A stretch of DNA of 64,000 nt from Antedon mediterranea. Lineage: Eukaryota; Echinodermata; Crinoidea; Comatulida; Antedonidae. Numbering within the stretch: position 1 is the stretch's first letter; each line of letters starts with the position of its first letter. The position numbers were made by a program, and so were the translations under genes. Positions 35,301-43,859 of the stretch are shown here, piece by piece. The notes beneath the pieces were generated by a model. It was not told where the DNA came from. It was given only the letters and a program-made list of their open reading frames with translations, and did no database searches. The stretch is taken from NCBI RefSeq assembly GCF_964355755.1, contig NC_092673.1, positions 17,365,001-17,429,000 on the forward strand, written 5' to 3'.

Positions 35301-36703
35301 GGTAACTATCAAGGCACTAGAGCAACACTCTACAGCAAAAAAATATATTATTGTTGATATTTAGCCAGGAGTTTTTGTATACAATATTAAAATAGACTAG
35401 AAATCTTTATTACCATTCTATGCTAAGTGATTGTAGTTGTTTATGTAGGGTGTAATCTAAATTGATTAAAATCTATATTTATCAGGCAACCTTAAAATAA
35501 ATAAATAAATAAAGTTTTTCTTTGACTTTCTCCAAATCTATTCCATTCATTTCTTTTTCAGGTAGACATTATACATTAATCCTGTTTGTTGCTTATTGTT
35601 CACACAATATCAGCTTAGATAATTAAACTTTCCAAAATGTTATCACAAATGTTCGTTTAAAGTTTATATGAATGTTTCTATGTAATAGTCAGCAGTTATC
35701 GTATAGCATATACTTAAAGACGTATTGTCCCCCAAAAACATGAAAAATGAAGATTAATTAAATCAGACTTTGAATAGGTTATTATGTAGTTTTAAAAAAG
35801 TAAATCACTTCCGAAGAAAAAAAACGGGAAAAAATAATGTTTTCACTTATAAAATAACATGATAAATGGTTAAATTCAACCAAAAATCCATTGGCTGGCA
35901 GCCAATTTGACCATTTTTTGCTTTAACTTCCAGTTTTTTCAGGTAAATAATTTTGTTTTCGATCCAATTTTTGGTCAAAGTCAATAACTATTAGTGACAT
36001 TAAAATGGCATATTCAACAACAAAAATTTAAAAAAAATATTTTCAGGGGGACAATACATCTTTAAATCAACAAACATCCAAACTATTTATTTTTTATTTA
36101 ATCAAATTTATTTAATTTTAACATACTATTAAATGTTTTAGGTTTAACTGTGTTCATACTTTATTAAGGGTTAGGGTGTTTAATTGTTTAATTATTTCTC
36201 ACCATATCTATTACTTAATGAGCTTACTTTGTTGTTATTTCAGGTATGCATCATGGCGGGTAAGTATTTTCCACATATGTACTGTTATTTGATCAAATTA
36301 ATTTTGTTAATAAATTGGCACTTTGTGTGTGATTTACAGAATACATTAAACTTTTATTTTCATTTCATATATTTTGCCATATAAAATGTATAAAAAACAA
36401 TTAAAAGAAAACAAAATCAATAAAAAAGAAAAACATTATACTCTGCCTCCCCACAAAGGCCGACAGGATTACCAAAAGCATAAGTAAATACTGTCTAGTG
36501 GCTCTCGTCAAGGTCACTACAGGGCTGGTGATAATCAACTAAAGCCTGTTTTCTAGTCTACGTTATTCGATTTCAACACGATTGTTTGAAAACAATCAAG
36601 TTGAAAGAAACAACAATTTTAATACTTTATTAGAATTTTAATTATTTAATTGTACCTTGTTATTTCTAGTCGAAAGAAAAAGAGACGTTGCAAGTTGTTA
36701 TAA
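19284..36703 (+). CDS. Multi-exon ROCO protein kinase: kinase-Roc-COR-Cys-tandem DED, possible CaaX tail
   Basis: Predicted signalling protein of about 1,260 residues. Coding exons read by eye: 19284-19992, ~20138-20348 (acceptor unresolved), 21470-21642, 22764-22849, 24657-24721, 25001-25094, 25965-26119, 27073-27162, 27369-27548, 27701-27958, 28279-28473, 29196-29390, 29584-29889, 30054-30125, 30837-31050, 33340-33372, 33516-34052, 35128-35289, 36244-36259, 36670-36703. From the third exon on, all junctions are GT-AG and keep frame. An in-frame TGA 12 nt upstream supports the Met at 19284. Domains in order: TKL/RIPK-like kinase, Roc GTPase with its own P-loop, COR, Cys-rich segment, two DED-like domains, SSGAGV repeats and a basic tail. 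There are no LRRs or ankyrins. The layout parallels DAPK (kinase, Roc-COR, death domain). Certain: kinase, Roc and COR. Probable: DEDs. Tentative: the last three exons; an alternative is a stop at 34151-34153. Confidence 0.85.
20855..20960. mobile_element. Transposon/MITE end fragment (GCGTCTTATACAC family)
   Basis: The repeated words TGCGTCTTATAC and GTGCGACTTATACAC are followed by AAATATACGGTA. This is the widely recurring terminal sequence of hAT-like MITEs in animals. It lies in the intron after the kinase exons. No transposase. Confidence 0.5.
21470..26119 (+). CDS. Roc GTPase exons, first half (P-loop to switch II)
   Basis: Five exons encode the start of the Roc domain. The P-loop GQEGVGKT lies in 21470-21642. 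The switch-I-like FEKDHNITDGIEV is in 22764-22849, a basic stretch in 24657-24721, and an Asp/Asn-rich low-complexity insert in 25001-25094. The G3 motif WDHGGQ is in 25965-26119. Introns run phase 2, 1, 0, 1, 0 and keep the frame. WD-x-GGQ followed by Y-H is the usual form in invertebrate ROCO proteins. The acidic insert lies between switch I and G3 and is probably a surface loop. Upstream of the P-loop there is only a linker of about 60 residues from the kinase. Confidence 0.88.
23087..23706 (-). pseudogene. LINE remnant, C-terminal reverse-transcriptase tail, antisense in an intron
   Basis: A 118-codon minus frame (23347-23703) contains a CLLC-x-C-GEKETIYHFVFNC motif, the Cys/His knuckle found C-terminal to the reverse transcriptase in several LINE groups, preceded by an LPLEGR motif. 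The 3' untranslated part runs to the left and ends at an (ATT)-rich tail near 23087. RT and endonuclease are absent. It is a different LINE from the one at 6683-8230, because the C-terminal motif differs. Confidence 0.75.
24001..24670 (+). repeat. 192-bp tandem repeat carrying a duplicated 3' splice site
   Basis: Four copies of TTTTTTTCTCTACAG|GTAATCC end in AG at 24079, 24271, 24463 and 24656, spaced 192, 192 and 193 bp. The last copy is the true acceptor of the exon at 24657-24721. The first three continue AACAGTATCAAAATTGA, reaching an in-frame TGA within ten codons, and show no nearby donor. Copy 3 also has an inserted T. The repeat thus multiplies the intron end and the first codons of the exon. 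Confidence 0.9.
25300..25400 (-). mobile_element. TTAA MITE fragment
   Basis: The stretch TCAAAGTGAATAACTATTA and GACATTAAAATGGCATATTC matches the interior of the MITEs at 14324, 35718 and 56883 in reverse orientation. Terminal repeats are not recognisable, so it is a fragment. Confidence 0.5.
26123..26606. mobile_element. MITE inserted at an exon donor
   Basis: Imperfect inverted ends AGGCTGATTCAAACCTATGG and AGGGTAGGTTCAGACACATGG (read inward) share ATGCTTTCGTATCG, with TA on both sides (26121-26122 and 26607-26608). The left TA is part of the splice donor (G|TAAGG) of the exon ending at 26119. Inside, GTGGATTCGAGTCCCACC resembles a tRNA B box, but no convincing A box was found. Confidence 0.7.
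27073..27958 (+). CDS. Roc GTPase exons, second half (G4 region) and start of COR
   Basis: Three phase-0 exons. 27073-27162 encodes IFMTSRSLYIVVFDLS, the strand after switch II. 27369-27548 encodes a helix and the G4 strand ILIVGTHKGK, where the usual THxD aspartate is replaced by lysine or displaced, so guanine specificity may be weakened. 27701-27958 continues with KYFAIENS (G5 position) and leads into COR. All three fit the Roc fold order seen in LRRK, MFHAS1 and DAPK. Confidence 0.85.
28279..30125 (+). CDS. COR-domain exons
   Basis: COR (C-terminal of Roc) is the dimerisation module that always follows Roc in ROCO proteins. Exon 28279-28473 has the hallmark VLLNFLYDLGEIVYMPDN...VVLDPMRLVEIV. 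Exon 29196-29390 has LLRKLWKDSK...LVALMIQLGFIC, matching the conserved tryptophan helix and 'L..Lm..f.lC' strand. Exon 29584-29889 begins the second half with RSFFVPLRL. Exon 30054-30125 is a short Ser/Glu linker. All junctions are phase 0. A piggyBac-like MITE sits in the intron at 28763-29057. Confidence 0.88.
28763..29057. mobile_element. piggyBac-like MITE
   Basis: Ends CCCTTTCACTG and CAGTGAAAGGG are flanked on both sides by TTAA (28759-28762; 29058-29061). Terminal CCC and TTAA duplication are diagnostic of piggyBac. The interior has ACCCGGTATTACCGGGT hairpin-like words. No transposase. It lies within a COR intron. Confidence 0.8.
30837..31050 (+). CDS. Cys-rich exon after COR
   Basis: The exon codes for a segment with C-x2-C-x-C (CIPCRC), then two further cysteines in FQCRKFTC and one in MDVTCYKR. 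The spacing suggests a small zinc-binding module. Comparable Cys-rich ends of COR occur in invertebrate ROCO proteins as I recall them, but I cannot name a family. The exon ends in phase 1 with a good GTAAGA donor. Confidence 0.75.
31285..33160 (+). repeat. 88-bp minisatellite, about 21 copies, in a ROCO intron
   Basis: The unit includes TGCTGCTATTAGCTGTGATA, TCTTCATTCCTCTTACCAG and TAATCTATACATTGTTACAA. The first four or so copies are a variant class (ACAACATAATCATTG; TTAACTG) and the rest are of the ACTATCAGAATCATT class, with a few ACTAGTAGAATC copies. Every unit carries a polypyrimidine-plus-AG acceptor-like word. The 62-codon frames repeated in it are artefacts. Confidence 0.97.
33340..33372 (+). 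CDS. 33-nt linker exon
   Basis: Acceptor TTTGTTACAG and donor GTATGT bracket 33 nt, phase 1 at both ends, encoding ADDVGTSGSNQ. It joins the Cys-rich exon to the DED exon in frame and lies just after the 88-bp minisatellite. Confidence 0.65.
33516..34052 (+). CDS. Tandem DED-like death-fold exon
   Basis: One exon encodes two similar helical modules. The first ends with SVWDLLQDLRASGSLSPSNL, the helix-4/5 pattern (L..L...G.LS..NL..L) of death-effector domains. The second, from about DHVVSMLTPFRQKV, ends with SWSMIMDFEHRGIIDKDF, the same pattern. DED pairs recruit FADD/caspase-8-type partners. The frame stays open to a stop at 34153, but a GT at 34053 (or 34065) ends the exon in phase 1 and joins the exon at 35128. 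The extra 33 codons after 34052 are not domain-like (HHH, VHTVVHY). CARD or another death-fold class is possible. Confidence 0.75.
34160..35106 (+). other. Intronic or intergenic, nothing recognised
   Basis: Between the DED exon and the SSGAG exon. An 84-codon frame at 34392-34646 shows no family resemblance. I see no additional exon with good splice sites and domain content. Confidence 0.35.
35128..35289 (+). CDS. Exon of SSGAG(V/A) repeats in the ROCO tail
   Basis: An 18-bp minisatellite reads in frame as repeated SSGAGA then SSGAGV, ending SSDT before a CAG|GTGAAT donor. Entry is in phase 1 after AG at 35126-35127 (or 35105-35106, also phase 1), and exit is phase 1, so the repeat adds or removes whole codons. 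It would be a flexible Ser/Ala/Gly linker. The minus strand also stays open, as a (PAPEDT)n frame. Coding use of the plus strand is supported only by phase agreement with the neighbours. Confidence 0.45.
35718..36061. mobile_element. Intact TTAA MITE
   Basis: A 344-bp element with ends AGACGTATTGTCCCCC and GGGGGACAATACATCT, flanked by TTAA at 35714-35717 and 36062-36065. The interior matches the MITEs at 14324 and 56883 in reverse orientation. TTAA target choice fits piggyBac or Kolobok as the mobilising enzyme. It lies in the intron before the micro-exon. Confidence 0.88.
36244..36703 (+). CDS. Micro-exon and last exon: polybasic tail with CaaX-type end
   Basis: A 16-nt exon (36244-36259) has acceptor TTGTTATTTCAG and perfect donor GTAAGT. 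A last exon starts at 36670 after TTATTTCTAG. Read from phase 1 they give GMHHGG-RKKKRRCKLL and a TAA at 36701-36703. A basic run followed by C-x-x-L is the signal that directs geranylgeranylation and membrane binding of small GTPases such as Rap and Rho. That two independent splice-bounded pieces in the expected phase yield exactly such a terminus is notable. It remains a prediction because exons this small can arise by chance. Confidence 0.5.
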
Positions 36704-36709
36704 GGTATA

Positions 36710-37600
36710 GTATTAAACTTTAAATTTGAATTTGTTTCTAAAGTCATTGCATTGTTTTTCTATTCAAAGACTAATGTAGTTTCAAAATGTAAGAAATCAT
36801 TTGTCTTTTTTCCTACAAAACCTATAAAATGCTTTTTGTTGTAGTCATTTGCAGTATTTTAAAACAACTTTAAATGAAAGCACTCAAGAATATTTCTAAA
36901 AAGATGAGGATTTATGAAACATTTTTCTCTTTTAGATTACTGGTTGGTAGTTACTGTATATATGATGGATTAACTGCTGTTGGTGGCTGCAGTATCTGGT
37001 GTGTACATAGTGACCAGGTCTCTTACTCAGTCAAAAAATGCAACAGATGAAAAACAGTACACTCTTCACCAATCTAACAGTAGATTTCATACATTTTAAA
37101 GGCATTGTATGGATAATATTGAAGATAGATGTGAAATTATAAAGATATGAAAGCCTATGGGAGTTTTGACACAATGACAAATGACTAAAGATCCAGGGAG
37201 TTATTGCCATCGGAGTCAAAGTTACAATCCGCTACCACCACCCCTCTTTTTATAAAAAACCAAATAAACAAAAAAATTATTTTCCCCTCAAGAAATTCAG
37301 CCATGCTTGTCAGATGAAACGACAACATTGATTTAAGAATTTTTGTAAAATACAGCTTTCTTAAAAAAGAACTTTACAAATTTCAGTTTATTACCATTCC
37401 AAATTCTATTATTGATTTTATAAAAAGAATAAAAAAATAAAATTAGACTTTTTAGTTTGCCTCAAGGAAATTGTGTAATTGACCAAAAAAGGACCAAAGA
37501 AAAAAGAAATCATTAAATGAAATAAAGTAGGTAATGCAATGCCTGTATTATGTATTTAAATAATAACTCATGTTTGATATTTAGTTTTATTAAGCTTAAC
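36710..37600. other. Downstream of the ROCO gene, nothing recognised
   Basis: AT-rich. If transcription ends here this holds the 3' untranslated region; an AATAAA-like word occurs near 37260 (CAAATAAAC). The 62-codon minus frame at 37031-37219 has no domain. Confidence 0.35.
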
Positions 37601-37601
37601 A

Positions 37602-38396
37602 TCCTGTAGTAAACAGTTGTCAACATATAGAAGCTGTAACTCAGTTGTCAATTGTGCACTCAATGCTGTAGTAGACAGTTGTCAACATATTGAAGCTGTA
37701 ACTCAGTTGTCAATTGTGTACACAATGCTGTAGTAGACAGTTGTCAACATATTGAAGCTGTAACTCAGTTGTCAATTGTGTACTCAATGCTGTAGTAGAC
37801 AGTTGTCAACATATTGAAGCTGTAACTCAGTTGTCAATTGTGTACTCAATGCTGTAGTAGACAGTTGTCAACATATTGAAGCTGTAACTCAGTTGTCAAT
37901 TGTGTACTCAATGCTGTAGTAGACAGTTGTCAACATATTGAAGCTGTAACTCAGTTGTCAATTGTGTACTCAATGCTGTAGTAGACAGTTGTCAACATAT
38001 TGAAGCTGTAACTCAGTTGTCAATTGTGTACTCAATGCTGTAGTAGACAGTTGTCAACATATTGAAGCTGTAACTCAGTTGTCAATTGTGTACTCAATGC
38101 TGTAGTAGACAGTTGTCAACATATTGAAGCTGTAACTCAGTTGTCAATTGTGTACTCAATGCTGTAGTAGACAGTTGTCAACATATTGAAGCTGTAACTC
38201 AGTTGTCAATTGTGTACTCAATGCTGTAGTAGACAGTTGTCAACATATTGAAGCTGTAACTCAGTTGTCAATTGTGTACTCAATGCTGTAGTAGACAGTT
38301 GTCAACATATTGAAGCTGTAACTCAGTTGTCAATTGTGTACTCAATGCTGTAGTAGACAGTTGTCAACATATTGAAGCTGTAACTCAGTTGTCAAT
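37602..38396 (+). repeat. 62-bp minisatellite, about 13 copies
   Basis: Nearly identical direct copies begin TGTAGTAGACAGTTGTCAAC and include TTGAAGCTGTAACTCAG. The first copy or two carry the variants (GTGCACTC, ACACAAT). Two TTGTCAA words per unit suggest an older, shorter ancestor. Confidence 0.97.
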
Positions 38397-38883
38397 TCTA
38401 CTCATTTATTTTGTCATTTCATATTGAAAACCAATTAATCTTATAAAAATAGTAAGCATGTCTGTCTGTCCATTTTCAAATAGTATTGTATGATTACAGT
38501 TTAGATATCTGTTACATAATTAGCATACACATTTTGATTGGTAGGATATGGGAACAAAAAGTGGGTTTTTTTTAATATTGATACAATATTTAGTTGGATG
38601 GAAAATTAGAGATGCCCCTGCAGCTATAAACATGTTAAAGTAAAATAAAAATTTGATAAATGAAGAAAATTCAAATTAATAAGAGGACGCGATGGGGTAT
38701 GAGGGAAGCAAATGGGTGTTTGATATAATGATACTGATGATAATAATGTTGCTATTTTTTTGTATTAATAATGCGGTAGTTATGATTAATGATGCTAAAT
38801 TGTATTTTAAATCAAGAAATCCTGTAATAATTTAGACCCATGACAATCTAAGTGTATTGTAACCAAGACAACAACATTTTCCA

Positions 38884-40258
38884 CACAATTTGTTGTGGAT
38901 AAATCCAAAAGCTGTAGGAATCACTGTATTTATAGTACAGGGATTTTAACAACACAATTTGTTGTGGATAAATCCAAAAGCTGTAGGAATCACTGTATTT
39001 ATAGTACAGGAATTTTAACAACACAATTTGTTGTGGATAAATCTAAAAGCTGTAGGAATCACTGTATTTATAGTACAGGGATTTTAACAACACAATTTGT
39101 TGTGGATAAATCTAAAAGCTGTAGGAATCCCTGTATTTATAGTACATGGATTTTAACAACACAATTTGTTGTGGATAAATCCAAAAGCTGTAGGAATCAC
39201 TGTATTTATAGTACAGGGATTTTAACAACACAATTTGTTGTGGATAAATCTAAAAGCTGTAGAAATCACTGTATTATAGTACAGGGATTTTAACAACACA
39301 ATTTGTTGTGAATAAATCCAAAAGCTGTAGGAATCACTGTATTTATAGTACAGGGATTTTAACAACACAATTTGTTGTGAATAAATCCAAAAGCTGTAGG
39401 AATCACTGTATTTATAGTACAGGGATTTTAACAACACAATTTGTTGTGGATAAATCTAAAAGCTGTAGGAATCACTGTATTTATAGTACAGGGATTTTAA
39501 CAACACAATTTGTTGTGGATAAATCTAAAAGCTGTAGGAATCATTGTATTTATAGAACAGGGATTTTAACAACACAATTTGTTGTGGATAAATCTAAAAG
39601 CTGTAGGAATCACTGTATTTATAGTACAGGGATTTTAACAACACAATTGTTGTGGATAAATCTAAAAGCTGTAGAAATCACTGTATTATAGTACAGGGAT
39701 TTTAACAACACAATTTGTTGTGGATAAATCTAAAAGCTGTAGGAATCCCTGTATTTATAGTACAGGGATTTTAACAACACAATTTGTTGTGGATAAATCC
39801 AAAAGCTGTAGAAATCACTGTATTTATAGTACAGGGATTTTAACAACACAATTTGTTGTGGATAAATCTAAAAGCTGTAGGAATCCCTGTATTTATAGTA
39901 CAGGGATTTTAACAACACAATTTGTTGTGGATAAATCTAAAAGCTGTAGGAATCCCTGTATTTGTAGTACAGGGATTTTAACAACACAATTTGTTGTGAA
40001 TAAATCCAAAAGCTGTAGGAATCACTGTATTTATAGTACAGGGATTTTAACAACACAATTTGTTGTGGATAAATCTAAAAGCTGTAGGAATCACTGTATT
40101 TATAGTACAGGGATTTTAACAACACAATTTGTTGTGGATAAATCTAAAAGCTGTAGGAATCACTGTATTTATAGTACAGGGATTTTAACAACACAATTTG
40201 TTGTGGATAAATCTAAAAGCTGTAGGAATCACTGTATTTATAGTACAGGAATTTTTAC
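38884..40258 (+). repeat. 69-bp minisatellite, about 20 copies
   Basis: The unit contains ACACAATTTGTTGTGGATAA and CCAAAAGCTGTAGGAATC. Because 69 is divisible by three, an uninterrupted 23-residue repeat (DKSKSCRNHCIYSTG...) runs in one plus frame. Small indels near 39270 and 39645 break it and no splice or start context supports a gene, so I regard it as noncoding. Confidence 0.95.
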
Positions 40259-40404
40259 AAAAAATGACCAAATTGATAATGATGTTATTATATTAGTGAT
40301 GTGCAATTGTCAGTCTGTGTTAACTGTCACCCTTTTTAATTCATATTTTGCAATATCAATGTTGTCATCCTTCATGCTGCTTTTTGGTTTGGCCTACTGA
40401 TTAA

Positions 40405-42165
40405 TAGACCTACTGTAAATATATAATAAGTCAATTAACATTACTATTTTGTTCTCTCTTGGTTAAAGTTTGGCCTACTGTACTTAATAGGCCTATAATA
40501 AATATAATAAGTCAATTAACATTACTATTTTGTTCTCTCTTGGTTAAAGTTTGGCCAACTGTACTTAATAGGCCTAACAATAAATATAATAAGTCAATTC
40601 ACATTAATATTTTGTTCTCTCTTAGTTAAAGTTTGGCTTACTGTACTTAATAGGCCTAACAATAAATATAATAAGTCAATTCACATTAATATTTTGTTCT
40701 CTCTTGGTTAAAGTTTGGCCAACTGTACTTAATAGGCCTATAATAAATATAATAAGTCAATTCACATTAATATTTTGTTCTCTCTTAGTTAAAGTTTGGC
40801 CTACTGTACTAAATAGGCCTATAATAAATATAATAAGTCAATTCACATTAATATTTTGTTCTCTCTTAGTTAAAGTTTGGCCAACTGTACTTAATAGGCC
40901 TATAATAAATATAATAAGTCAATTCACATTAATATTTTGTTCTCTCTTGGTTAAAGTTTGGCCAACTGTACTTAATAGGCCTATAATAAATATAATAAGT
41001 CAATTCACATTACTATTTTGTTCTCTCTTGGTTAAAGTTTGGCCTACTGTACTAAATAGGCCTATAATAAATATAATAAGTCAATTCACATTAATATTTT
41101 GTTCTCTCTTGGTTAAAGTTTGGCCTACTGTACTAAATAGGCCTATAATAAATATAATAAGTCAATTCACATTACTATTTTGTTCTCTCTTGGTTAAAGT
41201 TTGGCCTACTGTACTAAATAGGCCTATAATAAATATAATAAGTCAATTCACATTAATATTTTGTTCTCTCTTGGTTAAAGTTTGGCCAACTGTACTTAAT
41301 AGGCCTATAATAAATATAATAAGTCAATTCACATTACTATTTTGTTCTCTCTTGGTTAAAGTTTGGCCAACTGTACTTAATAGGCCTATAATAAATATAA
41401 TAAGTCAATTCACATTAATATTTTGTTCTCTCTTGGTTAAAGTTTGGCCAACTGTACTTAATAGGCCTATAATAAATATAATAAGTCAATTCACATTACT
41501 ATTTTGTTCTCTCTTGGTTAAAGTTTGGCCTACTGTACTAAATAGGCCTATAATAAATATAATAAGTCAATTCACATTAATATTTTGTTCTCTCTTAGTT
41601 AAAGTTTGGCCTACTGTACTAAATAGGCCTATAATAAATATAATAAGTCAATTCACATTAATATTTTGTTCTCTCTTAGTTAAAGTTTGGCCAACTGTAC
41701 TTAATAGGCCTAACAATAAATATAATAAGTCAATTCACATTAATATTTTGTTCTCTCTTGGTTAAAGTTTGGCCAACTGTACTTAATAGGCCTAACAATA
41801 AATATAATAAGTCAATTCACATTACTATTTTGTTCTCTCTTGGTTAAAGTGTGGCCTACTGTACTTAATAGGCCTATAATAAATATAATAAGTCAATTCA
41901 CATTACTATTTTGTTCTCTCTTGGTTAAAGTTTGGCCTACTGTACTAAATAGGCCTATAATAAATATAATAAGTCAATTCACATTAATATTTTGTTCTCT
42001 CTTATTTAAAGTGTGGCCTACTGTACTTAATAGGCCTAACAATAAATATAATAAGTCAATTCACATTAATATTTTGTTCTCTCTTAATTAAAGTGCGGCC
42101 TACTGTACTAGGCCTAACAATAAATAGAATAAGTCAATTAACATTAATATTTTGTTCTTTCTTTT
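40405..42165 (+). repeat. 81-bp minisatellite, about 22 copies
   Basis: The unit contains AAAGTTTGGCCTACTGTAC, TAATAGGCCTATAATAAATA and TTCACATTAATATTTTGTTC. Two variant types (CCAACTGTACTT and CCTACTGTACTA; ATTAAT and ATTACT) partly alternate, which suggests expansion by doublets. A 27-residue open repeat results from the period being divisible by three. It is not taken as a gene. Confidence 0.96.
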
Positions 42166-42175
42166 CTAAGTTTGT

Positions 42176-42239
42176 AAAATTACAAAAACAAAACATGACA
42201 AACACATATGTGTTTGTTCTGTTTTTTTGTTGTAATTTT
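42176..42239. repeat. Near-perfect hairpin at the end of the 81-bp array
   Basis: About 32-bp arms around a perfect 20-bp palindrome centred on CACATATGTG. The arms begin AAAATTACAA and end TTGTAATTTT. Immediately adjacent to the last 81-bp unit. Confidence 0.8.
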
Positions 42240-42802
42240 GAACATATTTACATTAATTATAAATAACTAACATGTGCATATTATGCAAATGAGACCAGGT
42301 AAACGGAAGTACAGAACGGTGTTTAAATATAATGAATTGAATAAATTGTACATTTTTTTGTACAGAACTGAATTATGTTTTTTATATGAATGAATTTTCT
42401 AATACCTATTTGTTGAAAATGAAATGTTTTATATTTTGATATTTTTCACTTTTAATTCAATTTTGTAAATTAAAACTCAATTAAGTATTTATGCTGCTGT
42501 GTTTTAATGTTTATATTCATATTTTTATAATAAATACTAATGAATGAAAAGCTTTTTTTTGTTTGTAAGGATTGTGTGTTTGTTTGGAAGGGGGAGATTT
42601 TAACATCGAGGTGATCATTATACTGTATCAAAATGTACGTGCTTTGCTATTCATCGTATATTATACAAAATATCCATTCCACCAATCCAGAGAGTAATAA
42701 AGTTCTTCGATAATTACACATATAATGTTACGTAGAAAAATAGTGGTTGCGCCCTCTATAAAAAATAAAAGTTTATTCACCCACCAACAAACCACTCACA
42801 AC

Positions 42803-42828
42803 ATGTCGAAGAATGTCAAACACAAGAA
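42803..42828 (+). CDS. Possible short first coding exon with TATA box
   Basis: TATAAAAAATAAAAG at 42757-42771 is followed 32 bp later by ATG and eight codons (MSKNVKHK), then a perfect GTAAGT donor at 42829. This is what a TATA-driven first exon looks like. No matching second exon could be identified downstream in the window, so this may be chance or the start of a gene whose remaining exons I failed to see. Confidence 0.25.
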
Positions 42829-43207
42829 GTAAGTTTTTGTTTCATAATATTATCATATACCATATCATATACGGTATACGGTATATACTGTATCCTAGGC
42901 CTGCCTACTTAGTACTATATTATATCAGCCTAGATAGGCCTAGCTAGGCTAGTTCTAAGTAGCTGGGGCAGGCCCTACCTCTAGCTATCAAAAAAGGCTT
43001 TTTAGTGGGCCTAGGCCTAGGCTAGAGTAGAAAGCTGAGGGAGTCTCCACAACATGTCGTTAAAGAACATATCAACTGCATTGTGATTGGTCCTAAGACG
43101 AACATAACACATGGATGGATGAAGATGTTTTAAAGGGGGATTCTGGGTTTAAAATTGCTTTTAAATATCGTTTTTTATTAAATAAAAAGTATTATAACTA
43201 GGGCCTA

Positions 43208-43838
43208 GGCCTAGGCCCCCGGGGGGTCACTCTTAAATATTTCCATACGGAGGGAGGTGCCGCATTTACGGGTATATTTTCGAGGGCCTGGTAGCACAAA
43301 TATTGGGAGTTGGTAGCACAAGTGTGGGAAATGACAGGGTGAAATTAGTAGTTTAAGTCCCTGGTCGCCCACCCGTGTCAAAATTTCACGATTTATCGCC
43401 AAATTTTGCAGGAATTTTAGCTTACTGGATGCTATAAGCCCGGCTATATAAGCCCATCGAGGAGCCCATCGCTAAATACCTTTTAATAGAGTTTTCCCCG
43501 AGAGTTTTTGCATCATCAGTATAACACGAAACATAGCTGGCCTAGGACAAAATCATTCAACTGTGACCACTCTTGATCATCGGTGGTGTGCACTACCGCA
43601 AACGCGTCAAAATTTGCCATGAACGGTGGAGGTCTCTTTGGCCATGCGCAGATCATGCTGGGAACCAGTACAAATATTGCGCCATCTTTGGCGTGGCCTT
43701 GATTTTGGTAAATGGTAGTTTAAGTCCGTAGTATTTTTCAGTAAAACAGGTAGCGCAAGTGCCTCATGTCTTGAAGTGGCTGCGGCACCCCCTTGTTTGG
43801 TTTATATACAAGTGACCCCCCTCCCCCCCCCCCCCGGG
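43208..43838. mobile_element. Inverted-repeat element with GGGGGGTCACT ends
   Basis: The left end GGGGGGTCACTCTTAAATAT and the right end (complement) GGGGGGTCACTTGTATATAA face inward, each bounded by an AGGCCTAGGCC-rich palindromic stretch. The interior is more GC-rich than its surroundings and has GGTAGCACAA words. No transposase. Probably a nonautonomous DNA transposon; family unknown. Confidence 0.5.
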
Positions 43839-43859
43839 GCCTAGGCCTATACTTACTTA

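Noticed and set aside
31285-40258. CRISPR array
   Set aside because: Direct repeats are contiguous with no unique spacers, and the DNA is eukaryotic.
38895-40400. Repeat protein DKSKSCRNHCIYSTG...
   Set aside because: Produced by a 69-bp array; broken by indels, no start, splice or domain support.
40704-42091. 353-codon repeat frame VKVWPTVLNRPIINI...
   Set aside because: Produced by an 81-bp array with no independent evidence of coding.
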